DNA of 64,000 bases from Myxococcales bacterium (GTDB taxonomy: Bacteria; Myxococcota_A; Polyangia; Nannocystales; Nannocystaceae): NCBI GenBank assembly GCA_020633335.1, contig JACKDU010000009.1, forward strand, positions 310,001 to 374,000, given 5' to 3'. The notes beneath the pieces are model-generated. The model saw only the letters and a program-made list of their open reading frames with translations. It was not told the DNA's origin and searched no databases. The translations under genes and the position numbers were made by a program. Positions 7,943 to 15,997 of this stretch are shown here, in pieces; positions within the stretch are counted from its first letter, which is position 1, and each line of letters opens with the position of its first letter.

Positions 7943-10087
7943 CTACTGCGGGTTGATCACCTGGAGCGCGAGGCCGCCGGGGTAGGCGTAGGAGGCCGCG
8001 TAGGCCCGGCCGCTGACGACGATCCCGAAGCCCGCGTCGCTCGACGCCTCGTTGGTCCCCGGCTTGCAGTTGGCCTCGCCGGGGTTCATGTCGATCGTCG
8101 CCACGTCGTAGCCGCTCTTGCCGACGGCGGTCCAGCGGTTCTCCGGGACCACGCCGAGGCAGCCGACGTCGACGGCCTTGCCGGCCGGGCGGATGAGCTG
8201 GGCGAAGTCCTTGGTGTAGGACGAGTCGATGAGGAAGACGTAGTCCTTGAGGTACTGCTCGACCGCGACCATCTGGACCATGTAGGGGTCGCCGTCGCAC
8301 TGCTGCGGGTAGATCGAGGTGCCGGTGCAGCCGATCATGTAGCCGACCACCAGGATCGGATCGTTGGCGCTGACCGAGAACGACTTCTTGTCGACGAACT
8401 GGACCATCTGGCCGGCGCTCAGGTTGGTCATCGCGCCGATCGTCACCGGCGGGTCGAAGGTGACGGTGGTGTTGTCCTCGGCGGCGATGATCCGCCAGAC
8501 CATGTCCTCGGGGTTGTTCTCCGGGCGCGGCGGGTTGCGGACGGCGATGTAGTTCTTCCCCCAGGTCTCGAGCGGGAGGATCTGCTCCTCGATGTGGTCG
8601 CAGGCGGCGATCGAGGTGGTCGGGACGTTGGCGCAGGAGTGGCCGCCGAAGACCGCGACCGGCGCGCTCGCCTCGATCTTCGAGCCGCTGAGGTCGGGGC
8701 CGTTGGTCCCGGACATCACCTGGATGTAGTCGTAGCGGCCTATCTTGATCTGGGTCGGGACGTTGGCGGCCATCGCCGGCAGGCCGTTCTTGCCGGCCTG
8801 GGTGTTGACCTTCGGGGTGATCGTCACGGTGGTGTTGTCCTCGGTGGCGACGATGTTCATCGCCGAGCCGTTGCCGTACCCGTTGGTCCAGGCCATGTGG
8901 TAGTAGGCCTTGCCGAGGGTGTGGGTCGGCAGGAGGAGCGAGGCGTCGGTGGTGTAGCCGGAGGCGCCGCCGATCGGGTTGAACTGGGTGGCGAGCACCG
9001 GCAGGTCGGTCTTGACCCGGAAGGCGCGGCCGAGGGCGATCCCGTCGTCGAGGAAGCCAGCGTCCTGGCCGTTGTAGAAGCTGGTGTAGCCGTTGTGTGA
9101 GCCCGAGAGGTTGAAGACCTTGACCTGGCGGGCGGCGATCGTCCCGGTGATGATCTTCTGCTCGTTGTTATTGTTGTTGCGGTCGTAGATCTCGACGTTG
9201 ACCGTGTCGGTGAAGCTCGGGTTCGAGAGCGCGACCGCGTAGGTGTACTTGTCGCGCGGCGGCAGGTTGTCCATGTCGACCGCCCAGAACTCGCAGCCGA
9301 TGTTCGACTTCTGCGAGGCCGCGGCCTCGCAGGCCGAGACGCAGGTGCCGTTGACGCAGACGTCGCCGGGCTGGCAGTCGACCGGCGGCAGGAAGTCGGT
9401 GCCCTTGTCGTTGCAGAGCTTGTAGGTGTTGTTGTCCTCGCAGGTCGGCTCGTTGGGCACGCAGATCAGGTCGACGCAGGCGTCGACGACGCAGACCTGG
9501 CCGACGCAGTCCTGGGGGTCGTAGCCGCCGCAGGCGTCGTTGCAGACCTCGATCTGGTTCTCGTTGAGGCAGGAGCCGAGCTCGCCGGGGTTGCACACGC
9601 AGGGGGCGCAGCTCTCGGTCTGCTCGTCGCAGTACTCGCCGTCGGCGCAGGGGCTCGGGACCCAGACGCCGCCCTCGCAGAGCTCGTGGACGCCGTCCTT
9701 GCACTGCTCCATCCCGTCGGTGCACTCGACGGGGTCGGTGCTCACCGTGTTGCCGGTGGTCGGCCCGGTGGTCGTCGAGTCGGTGGTCGGCCCCGAGGCG
9801 GTCGGCATGCCGGGGTCGGTGGTCGAGCCGCCGCTGGTCGTGGTCTCGCCGGCGCTCATGGTCCCGGAGGCGCTCTCGCTGGCGCTCGAGGTCGTCGCGC
9901 TGGTCGAGGTCGTCGCGCTGGTCGAGGTCGTCGCGCTGGCCGAGCCGGTGCTCGCCTCGCTCGCGGTCCCGGTGGTCGCCGCCGCGTCGTCGCCGCTGCA
10001 GGCGAGCGCGCTGGTGAGGGCGGCGAGGGCGACGAGGGGGAGTGACCCGAGGGTTCGGCGAGGTCGGGGCGCGTAGGCGTGGGGCAT
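7943..10087 (-). CDS. Large surface lipoprotein with IgGFc-binding-like domain
   Basis: Predicted lipoprotein of 714 residues. The start is the ATG at 10087, giving MPHAYAPRPRR, a hydrophobic core and a lipobox ending in LAC. A Ser/Thr/Gly/Ala linker of about 100 residues follows, with three tandem 18-base repeats in the DNA. Next is a Cys-rich region with many CxxxxC-type pairs (about residues 110-270). The C-terminal 430 residues resemble the IgGFc-binding N-terminal domain found in many myxobacterial surface proteins; blocks such as ATEDNTTVT and AAEDNTTVT occur twice, indicating an internal duplication. Probably displayed on the outer membrane and involved in adhesion or predation, but no ligand is known. 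Transcribed divergently from the KE-rich lipoprotein gene at 10262. Confidence 0.75.
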   Translation of the reverse strand: MPHAYAPRPRRTLGSLPLVALAALTSALACSGDDAAATTGTASEASTGSASATTSTSATTSTSATTSSASESASGTMSAGETTTSGGSTTDPGMPTASGPTTDSTTTGPTTGNTVSTDPVECTDGMEQCKDGVHELCEGGVWVPSPCADGEYCDEQTESCAPCVCNPGELGSCLNENQIEVCNDACGGYDPQDCVGQVCVVDACVDLICVPNEPTCEDNNTYKLCNDKGTDFLPPVDCQPGDVCVNGTCVSACEAAASQKSNIGCEFWAVDMDNLPPRDKYTYAVALSNPSFTDTVNVEIYDRNNNNNEQKIITGTIAARQVKVFNLSGSHNGYTSFYNGQDAGFLDDGIALGRAFRVKTDLPVLATQFNPIGGASGYTTDASLLLPTHTLGKAYYHMAWTNGYGNGSAMNIVATEDNTTVTITPKVNTQAGKNGLPAMAANVPTQIKIGRYDYIQVMSGTNGPDLSGSKIEASAPVAVFGGHSCANVPTTSIAACDHIEEQILPLETWGKNYIAVRNPPRPENNPEDMVWRIIAAEDNTTVTFDPPVTIGAMTNLSAGQMVQFVDKKSFSVSANDPILVVGYMIGCTGTSIYPQQCDGDPYMVQMVAVEQYLKDYVFLIDSSYTKDFAQLIRPAGKAVDVGCLGVVPENRWTAVGKSGYDVATIDMNPGEANCKPGTNEASSDAGFGIVVSGRAYAASYAYPGGLALQVINPQ
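9887..9940 (-). repeat. Three tandem 18-bp repeats in lipoprotein linker
   Basis: Three near-identical 18-base units (9887-9904, 9905-9922, 9923-9940; the last differs at its final base) encode repeated TSATTS-like residues in the linker. In-frame copy-number variation would change linker length only. Confidence 0.85.
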
Positions 10088-10163
10088 CGGAGCATCGTCG
10101 GAGATCCTCCGGTGACGGGCAAGGAGCCCGTGGGCCGGTCGCTCGCCGGTGTGAAGCGGCGCC

Positions 10164-10191
10164 CTCGTGGGCGCGCTCTCGTGGGCGCGCT
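10164..10191. repeat. Tandem 14-bp duplication between divergent genes
   Basis: The 14-mer CTCGTGGGCGCGCT occurs twice head to tail at 10164-10177 and 10178-10191, inside the 174-base region between the divergent lipoprotein genes at 10087 and 10262. It could be a duplicated regulator site or slippage. Confidence 0.75.
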
Positions 10192-10261
10192 GGCGAGGGG
10201 GTCTGCGCCGCCGTTGCCAGCCTCGGGGCGGCCGGGTATCGTCTGCGCTGGAGCCAAGCCC

Positions 10262-10909
10262 ATGACCCGCCGACCCTGGATCGCCCTCACCCTGATCGCT
10301 GGACTCTGCCTCCCCGCCTGCGGCGACGGCAAGAAGGCCGAAGAGCCGAAGAAGGAGGAGGAGGCGAAGGCCGAGGAGGCGAAGAAGGAGGAGGCGAAGC
10401 CCGAGGAGGAGAAGCCCAAGGAGGTCAAGCTCGAGCTCCCCTGGGTCCGCGAGCGGGTCGCGGGCGCGATGAAGAGCGGGACCGTCCTCACCTACAAGCT
10501 CAGCGGCAGCGACGCGAAGGGCAAGCCGGTCGACGACGACTACCGCTGCGAGGTCAAGCGCTCCGACGACAAGACCGTCGGCACCGTCTGCAACACGGTC
10601 AAGAACCCGAGCAAGGACAAGGGCGCCAACGAGGTCGCGACCCGCGACTGGTCGCGCTTCTCGCCCTTCTTCGCGGTCGAGAAGCCGGAGCACACCCTGG
10701 TCAAGGTCGAGGACGTGACGGTCCCGGCCGGCGACTTCAAGTGCGTGGTCGTCGAGCTCAAGGACTTCTTCGGCGCCAACTTCACGGTCTGGATGATCGC
10801 CGACAAGCCCGGGATCTACGCGAAGGTCGAGGAGAACGGGCGGATCGGCGACGACGAGGACAAGACCAAGAAGGTCTTCGAGCTCGCGTCGATCGAAGAG
10901 GGGACCTAG
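10262..10909 (+). CDS. Lipoprotein with Lys/Glu-rich linker
   Basis: Lipoprotein of 215 residues. The ATG at 10262 gives MTRRPWIALTLIAG and the lipobox LPAC. Residues about 22-60 are almost only Lys, Glu, Ala and Pro (EEPKKEEEAKAEE type), a charged spacer or single helix. The following domain of about 150 residues (ELPWVRERVAGAMKSG onward) has two spaced cysteines, one in YRCEVKR and one in GTVCN. I do not recognise the family. It resembles periplasmic lipid- or protein-binding lipoproteins only in general layout. Transcribed away from the IgGFc-like gene. Confidence 0.6.
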   Translation: MTRRPWIALTLIAGLCLPACGDGKKAEEPKKEEEAKAEEAKKEEAKPEEEKPKEVKLELPWVRERVAGAMKSGTVLTYKLSGSDAKGKPVDDDYRCEVKRSDDKTVGTVCNTVKNPSKDKGANEVATRDWSRFSPFFAVEKPEHTLVKVEDVTVPAGDFKCVVVELKDFFGANFTVWMIADKPGIYAKVEENGRIGDDEDKTKKVFELASIEEGT

Positions 10910-10933
10910 GTCCCCGGGGCTCGGCGCTCGCGG

Positions 10934-10957
10934 GAACATGTTCGTACGGACATGTCC
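10934..10957. promoter_or_regulatory. Paired palindromes, candidate operator
   Basis: Two perfect 10-base palindromes, GAACATGTTC (10934-10943) and GGACATGTCC (10948-10957), are separated by GTAC, itself a palindrome at the centre of symmetry. The element lies in the 258-base gap between the KE-rich lipoprotein gene and the CFA-type methyltransferase gene, about 210 bases ahead of the latter. It looks like a site for two dimers of one regulator. Which regulator is unknown. Confidence 0.45.
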
Positions 10958-11167
10958 TTCGGGCGCGCCTCGTCGCGCGCGGGCGGCGTCAAGGTCGACA
11001 TCCCGGCGCCTCCTGGGGAGAATCATCGACACGCGGCGGGGCGCTCGGGCAGCGACGCGCGCTCTCGCGCCTTGAGCGCGCTTCGCACGGTGGCAGAGCG
11101 GGGCACGTCGGCGCTAGTCTCGCCCTCCACGGCGCATGACGTGCCGGTGACGACGCACGGAGAGACG

Positions 11168-12394
11168 ATGACAGCGCTTCCCGAACTTGCCCTCGACTTC
11201 ATTCGCGGGGCGTGCTCGATGCTCCCTGACCACGCCTTCGCGGTCCGCCTCTGGGACGGCACCCTGATCGAGCCTGAGGCCCACCAGCCCCGCTTCACGA
11301 TGGTCCTCCGCCACCCCGAGGTCTTCGCCAAGTTCATGGCCTCGTCCGACTGGCGGACCCTCGGCGAGGCCTACCTCCGCGACGAGATCGACATCGAGGG
11401 CGACATCGAGCAGGTCTATCCGGTCGCCGAGTACCTCCAGGAGAGCTTCGGCACCGCGCTCGCCGAGCGCGGCGGCGGCGTCGGGCTCTCGCCCTTCGCC
11501 AGCGACGATCCAGAGGCCCACACCAAGGAGCGCGACGCCGAGGCGATCGAGTACCACTACGACATGGGGAACGAGGCCTTCTCGAAGATCCTCGACGTCA
11601 CCCAGAACTACTCGAGCGCCTACTACCACCGCCCCGATAGCACCCTCGAGGAGGCGCAGCGCAACAAGGTCCACCGGATCTGCCGGAAGGTCGGCCTCCG
11701 GGGCGGCGATCGGGTCCTCGACATCGGCTGCGGCTGGGGGGCGGTCTTGTCCCACGTCGCCGGCGAGTACGACGCGACGATCACGGGGGTGACGATCTCG
11801 AAGGCGCAGGCCGAGTTCTGCCGGGCGCGGATGCTCCGCGAGGGCAAGGAGGCGCGCGCGCAGGTCGAGATCTGCGACTACCGCGACATCGACGAGCGCC
11901 AGACCTTCGACAAGATCATCTCCCTCGGGATGGTCGAGCACGTCGGCGTCAAGAACCTGCGCGCCTACTTCGACAAGGCCTTCCGCCTCCTGCGGCCCGG
12001 CGGCGTCTTCGGCCTCCAGGGGGTCTCGAGCTCGGTCTCCGAGGCGACGACCGAGGCGATCGCCTTCACCAAGTCGTACCTCTTCCCCGACGCCGACATG
12101 CCCTACCTCGCGCAGTACATCCAGGCGGCGTCGGAGGCCGGCTTCGAGGTCCGCGACGTCGAGAACCTCCGCGAGCACTACGCCTGGACCCACCGCGCCT
12201 GGCGGCACAACCTCGAGGCCAACGAGGCCGCGGTGATCGCCGAGATCGGCCGCGATCGCTACCGCGCGCTCCGGGTCCTCTTCTCGTACTCGACCCACTA
12301 CTTCCTCAAGATCAAGTGCTCGGTCTACCAGTTCGTGCTCTGGAAGCCGGCCGGCGATCGCCCCGCCGACCTCCCGCTCAAGCGAGAGCTCTAG
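11168..12394 (+). CDS. Cyclopropane-fatty-acid-synthase-type methyltransferase
   Basis: S-adenosylmethionine-dependent methyltransferase of 408 residues in the CFA synthase/mycolate methyltransferase family, which adds a methylene or methyl group to unsaturated acyl chains of phospholipids. The SAM-binding motif is VLDIGCGWG at about residues 184-192. The N-terminal 100 residues (with FMASSDWRTLGEAYLRDEIDIEGD) are typical of bacterial CFA synthases, and EYHYDMGNEAF is the family block before the catalytic core. The ATG at 11168 is chosen because homology begins just after it and a GGAGAG precedes it. The next gene, a flavoprotein, begins 13 bases after the stop, so the two are almost certainly one operon and may act on the same lipid. 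Confidence 0.85.
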   Translation: MTALPELALDFIRGACSMLPDHAFAVRLWDGTLIEPEAHQPRFTMVLRHPEVFAKFMASSDWRTLGEAYLRDEIDIEGDIEQVYPVAEYLQESFGTALAERGGGVGLSPFASDDPEAHTKERDAEAIEYHYDMGNEAFSKILDVTQNYSSAYYHRPDSTLEEAQRNKVHRICRKVGLRGGDRVLDIGCGWGAVLSHVAGEYDATITGVTISKAQAEFCRARMLREGKEARAQVEICDYRDIDERQTFDKIISLGMVEHVGVKNLRAYFDKAFRLLRPGGVFGLQGVSSSVSEATTEAIAFTKSYLFPDADMPYLAQYIQAASEAGFEVRDVENLREHYAWTHRAWRHNLEANEAAVIAEIGRDRYRALRVLFSYSTHYFLKIKCSVYQFVLWKPAGDRPADLPLKREL

Positions 12395-12407
12395 GAGAAC
12401 CTCGACC

Positions 12408-14168
12408 ATGCTCCCCTCCCTCCCGGTCATCGTCGGCACTGGCCTCACCGGCTGCGCGATCTCCCGCTCGCTGAGCCGCGCGGGGATCCGCCACCTCCTC
12501 GTCGGCCCGCGGCCGCTCGACGAGGGCGCCCGCCTGGGCGAGTCCCTCAACCTCGAGGGCTCGCTCGACATCGTCGACTACTTCCCGGAGATGAAGGAGC
12601 TCTACTTCGCCAAGACCGCGGTCACCGCCCACGTCGGCGACATGGAGGTCCGCTGCGATCTCAACATGCAGCGGGGCGCGGCCTCGGCCGCCTTCTACCG
12701 CGCGCTCGGCTACCCGAGCCCGCCGGACGCCTTCCTCCACATCGACCGCAAGGGCTTCGACACCGCGATCTTCGAGGCGGTGGTCGCCGATCCCCGCTGC
12801 CAGCACGTCGACGCCCTGGTCGAGGAGGTCGACTACGATCGCGCGAGCGATCGGGTGCGCCGCCTCGGCCTCAGCGGCGGCCTCGAGGTCGCGCCGATCA
12901 CCGTCTTCGACGCGACCAACCATGTCCGCGCGGTCGCCCGCCACCTCGGCCTCGAGCTCGAGATCCTCGGGGTCGCCCAGCGCTCGGTCTACGGCCACTT
13001 CGAGCACGACGGGCCCCAGTCCTGCGATGAGTCGGTCTGGCACTCGACCCACGTCGTCCGCCTCGAGCCGGCGATCGACGGGCTCGACGGGCTCGCCTGG
13101 TACATCCCGCTCAAGGGGCTCGCGTCGATCGGCGTCGGCGTCGACATCGACGAGCAGCGCCCCGATCGCGAGCTCCTGAGGCTGACCTACGCGGCGATCG
13201 AGCGCCGGGGGATCGTCCCGCCCGGGCGCTTCCGCTTCCCCGAGCTCGTGCGCTCGCTCCCCTACTACCGCCACTTCCTCCACGACCGCGCCTACGGGGC
13301 CAACTGGATGCTCGCCGGCGGGACCTTCTGCCTGATGTGGTTCGCCGCGGCCGCGGGGATCTCGTCGGGCTTCTCGGCCGCGAACGTCGCCCCCCACTTC
13401 ATCCGCGAGCCCGCGCGCTACGGCGCGCTCTACGAGCTCCTCCTCAAGAACCTGCGCTCGCCCCACGGGGTCTTCGAGTGGATCCGCCGGGTCGAGTCGG
13501 ACGCGACGACGCTCTCCGAGATCGAGGAGAAGGCCGACGTGCTGGTCGAGCAGAGCGTCCTCCGCCTGGCGATGAGCGTCCAGCTCCGCCCCGGGGTCGC
13601 CCGCAACGCGATCGCGGGCGCGCTCGCCCGGGCGATCCGCGGCAAGCTCTTCGACGCCTCCGGGATCTGCGTCCGCGCCAGCAGGCCCGAGGACGCGCTC
13701 GCCCGGGTCGCCGCCCTCGAGGGGATCCTCGAGGTCTTCGCCGGGCAGCGGCCGATCGACGAGATCGACGCCTACCTCCACGAGGACGTCCTCGTCCACA
13801 TCGATCGCCTGCGCTTCCGCGGCCGCGGCGGGTGGAAGAAGTGGGCCCGGCACTCGCGCGCGACCTGGCCCTTTGACCATCTTCGCTTCGAGATCGAGGA
13901 CCACACCTACGATCCCCGGAGCGGCCGCCTGGAGGTCGGGATCGCCGCGGTCGCCGGCGCCGGCGCGGACGCGCGGCGCTCGGCCGCCGAGCGCTTCGTC
14001 TACCGCTTCGAGGGCGACAAGGTCCGCGAGATCTGGACCTCGCGGCGCAACTACACCTTCCTCTACGGCGATCGCTTCGCCACGCTGCCGGGCTTCGCCG
14101 CCCACGTCGGCCGCCTCATGTGGTGGAACCTCCGCCACCGGGGCGAGGCCGGCGGTCAGGCTAGCTAG
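12408..14168 (+). CDS. FAD-dependent oxidoreductase with C-terminal NTF2-like domain
   Basis: Flavoprotein of 586 residues. A Rossmann FAD motif sits at the very N-terminus (VIVGTGLTGCAI, residues 8-19), and GANWMLAGG near 300-308 matches the second FAD-contacting region of the halogenase/geranylgeranyl-reductase-like group. The last 120 residues or so (from about 455, including ILEVFAGQRPIDEIDAYL) look like an NTF2/SnoaL-like domain, an unusual fusion. It is co-transcribed with the CFA-type methyltransferase. By analogy with known methyltransferase-flavoprotein pairs that build 10-methyl or furan fatty acids, it may oxidise or reduce the modified acyl chain, but the flavoprotein family here is different. 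The final codons overlap the convergent acyltransferase gene in the palindrome CTAGCTAG (14161-14168), which supplies both stop codons. Confidence 0.7.
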   Translation: MLPSLPVIVGTGLTGCAISRSLSRAGIRHLLVGPRPLDEGARLGESLNLEGSLDIVDYFPEMKELYFAKTAVTAHVGDMEVRCDLNMQRGAASAAFYRALGYPSPPDAFLHIDRKGFDTAIFEAVVADPRCQHVDALVEEVDYDRASDRVRRLGLSGGLEVAPITVFDATNHVRAVARHLGLELEILGVAQRSVYGHFEHDGPQSCDESVWHSTHVVRLEPAIDGLDGLAWYIPLKGLASIGVGVDIDEQRPDRELLRLTYAAIERRGIVPPGRFRFPELVRSLPYYRHFLHDRAYGANWMLAGGTFCLMWFAAAAGISSGFSAANVAPHFIREPARYGALYELLLKNLRSPHGVFEWIRRVESDATTLSEIEEKADVLVEQSVLRLAMSVQLRPGVARNAIAGALARAIRGKLFDASGICVRASRPEDALARVAALEGILEVFAGQRPIDEIDAYLHEDVLVHIDRLRFRGRGGWKKWARHSRATWPFDHLRFEIEDHTYDPRSGRLEVGIAAVAGAGADARRSAAERFVYRFEGDKVREIWTSRRNYTFLYGDRFATLPGFAAHVGRLMWWNLRHRGEAGGQAS

Positions 14169-14889
14169 CGGCGGCCGCCATCTCCCGGCGGTAGAGCTCG
14201 CGGAGCGCGTCGGCGTGCTCCCGCAGGTTCTCTTCGGTGAAGTCGGAGGTGTCGATCGGCGGGAGGATCTTGACCCGCACACGACCTGGCCGGGAGACCA
14301 GGCGACCGTAGGGCATGAGGCGCTCGGCGCCGATGATCACCAGGGGGACGATCGGCGCGCCGGTCTCGCGGGCGAGCTCGAAGGCGCCGAGCTTGAAGCG
14401 CCCCGGCTTCTCGTCGCCGCGGCGGGTCCCCTCGGGGGCGATGACGACGCTCAGGCTCTCCTCGCGGATCCGCCGGCCGGCGCGGGCGAGGGTGCGGCGG
14501 GCGCGGGGGCCGTTGCCGCGATCGACCATGACGATCGGCCCGAGGGCGATCACCAGGCCCATCACCGGCACCCAGATCAGCGAGCGGCGGGCGACGGGCG
14601 TGCCCCCCGGGGGGAGGAGCGCGTTGACGATGAAGCCGTCGAGGGTCGAGCCGTGGTTGAAGGTGATGATCCGCGGGCGGCGGCCTTCGAGGTGCTCGGC
14701 ACCCTCGACGACGACCTCGACGCTGGCGATCCAGAGCATCGAGCGCCCCCAGGCCCGGAGGAAGGAGCGGCCGACCAGCTCGCCGAGGAGGCCGAAGGAG
14801 ACGAGGATGAGGGCGACGAGCGTGAGGCCGAGGACGGCCATCACCAGCCAACCGGCGAGGAGCTGCCAAGTCGCGCGGAGGACGCCCAT
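14161..14889 (-). CDS. 1-acyl-glycerol-3-phosphate acyltransferase (PlsC family)
   Basis: Membrane-anchored acyltransferase of 242 residues. One or two hydrophobic helices lie in residues 5-45. The catalytic HX4D motif is in FNHGSTLDG, and the phosphate-binding EGTR motif is in APEGTRRGDEKPGRFK. PlsC enzymes place the second acyl chain on lysophosphatidic acid; paralogues acylate other lipids. It overlaps the flavoprotein gene by 8 bases tail to tail and is divergent, by only 34 bases, from the reductase at 14924, so the two divergent promoters must overlap each other or coding sequence. Confidence 0.82.
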   Translation of the reverse strand: MGVLRATWQLLAGWLVMAVLGLTLVALILVSFGLLGELVGRSFLRAWGRSMLWIASVEVVVEGAEHLEGRRPRIITFNHGSTLDGFIVNALLPPGGTPVARRSLIWVPVMGLVIALGPIVMVDRGNGPRARRTLARAGRRIREESLSVVIAPEGTRRGDEKPGRFKLGAFELARETGAPIVPLVIIGAERLMPYGRLVSRPGRVRVKILPPIDTSDFTEENLREHADALRELYRREMAAAAS

Positions 14890-14923
14890 GGACCGACGAT
14901 CACGCTACCACTAGAGTCGCTCC

Positions 14924-15997
14924 ATGTGCGCGACCCCGCGGTGGATGATCTACGGCGCCAACGGCTACACCGGCCGGCTCATCGCCGCGGAGGCCCGGGC
15001 CCGGGGGATGGCGCCGATCCTCGCGGGGCGCTCGCGGGCGGCGATCGAGGCGCTCGCGGCCGAGCTCGGGGCGCCGGTCGATGACGTCCGCGTCTTCGAC
15101 CTCGGCGACGTCGATCGGGTCGCGGCCGAGCTCGCCGACGTCGCGCTCGTGCTCAATTGCGCGGGCCCCTTCCTCGACACCAACAAGCCGATGCTCAAGG
15201 CCTGCCTGCAGAGCCGCACCCACTACCTCGACATCACCGGCGAGGTCGCGGTCTTCGAGCGGGTGATCAAGTGGCGCGAGTCCTTCGTGGAGGCCGGGAT
15301 CGTCGCGATCCCCGGGGTCGGCTTCGACGTGGTCCCCTCGGACTGCCTCGCCCGCCGCCTCAAGGAGCGGCTCCGGTCGGCCCATCGCCTGATCCTCGGG
15401 ATCCGCCTCGACGCGAGCGCGAGCCCGGGGACCGCCCGCACCTACGTCCACGCGCTGCCGGCTGGCGGGCTCGTCCGTCAGGGCGGCACGATCAAGCTGG
15501 TGCCGCCCGCCTGGCGGACCCGGTCGATCGACTTCGGCGAGGGTCCGGAGCGGGCGATGACGATCGCCTGGGGCGACGTCTCGACCGCCTATCACTCCTC
15601 GGGCTTCACCGAGATCGAGGCCTACTTCCAGGTCCGGCCCTGGGTGCTCTGGGCCTTCCGCCTGAGCCGGCCGATCCGCTTCGTCCTCGCCCCGCGGGCG
15701 CTCCGCGACGCGCTCGGGCGGGTCGCCGCCCGCCTCTACCACGGCCCCGACGCCGCCCAGCGCGAGCGCAACGGCGCGCGGGTGTGGGGGCGCGCCGAGG
15801 ACCGCGAGGGCAGGGCGGTGACGATGCTCCTCCGCTGCCCCGACGGCTACGCGCTCACCGTCGACGCCTCGCTCTGCGCGGTCACGGCGGTGCTCGCCGG
15901 CGAGGTCGCCCCCGGCGGCTACACCCCGGCGATAGCCTTCGGTGCGGCCTTCCTCGACCGCCTGCGGGGGGTGAGCGTCGAGGAGCGCGCGGGCTAG
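14924..15997 (+). CDS. Saccharopine-dehydrogenase-like NAD(P)-binding reductase
   Basis: Protein of 357 residues with an N-terminal Rossmann fold beginning MIYGANGYTGRLIAAEA, the signature of the saccharopine dehydrogenase NADP-binding family that includes mycobacterial trans-acting enoyl reductases. LNCAGPF near 80-86 and HYLDITGE near 102-109 are typical of the group. In this setting (acyltransferase, CFA-type methyltransferase, phospholipase) a lipid-linked reduction is more plausible than lysine metabolism. The ATG at 14924 is used; an internal ATG at 14945 is the alternative. It overlaps the patatin gene tail to tail by 4 bases at a CTAG (15994-15997). Confidence 0.72.
   Translation: MCATPRWMIYGANGYTGRLIAAEARARGMAPILAGRSRAAIEALAAELGAPVDDVRVFDLGDVDRVAAELADVALVLNCAGPFLDTNKPMLKACLQSRTHYLDITGEVAVFERVIKWRESFVEAGIVAIPGVGFDVVPSDCLARRLKERLRSAHRLILGIRLDASASPGTARTYVHALPAGGLVRQGGTIKLVPPAWRTRSIDFGEGPERAMTIAWGDVSTAYHSSGFTEIEAYFQVRPWVLWAFRLSRPIRFVLAPRALRDALGRVAARLYHGPDAAQRERNGARVWGRAEDREGRAVTMLLRCPDGYALTVDASLCAVTAVLAGEVAPGGYTPAIAFGAAFLDRLRGVSVEERAG

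Noticed and set aside
9887..9940. CRISPR-like repeats
   Set aside because: Units are contiguous, 18 bases, in frame and within a lipoprotein linker; no spacers.
10934..10943. LexA/SOS box
   Set aside because: GAAC and GTTC are two bases apart, whereas known boxes of this half-site type have four, and neighbouring genes are not SOS genes.
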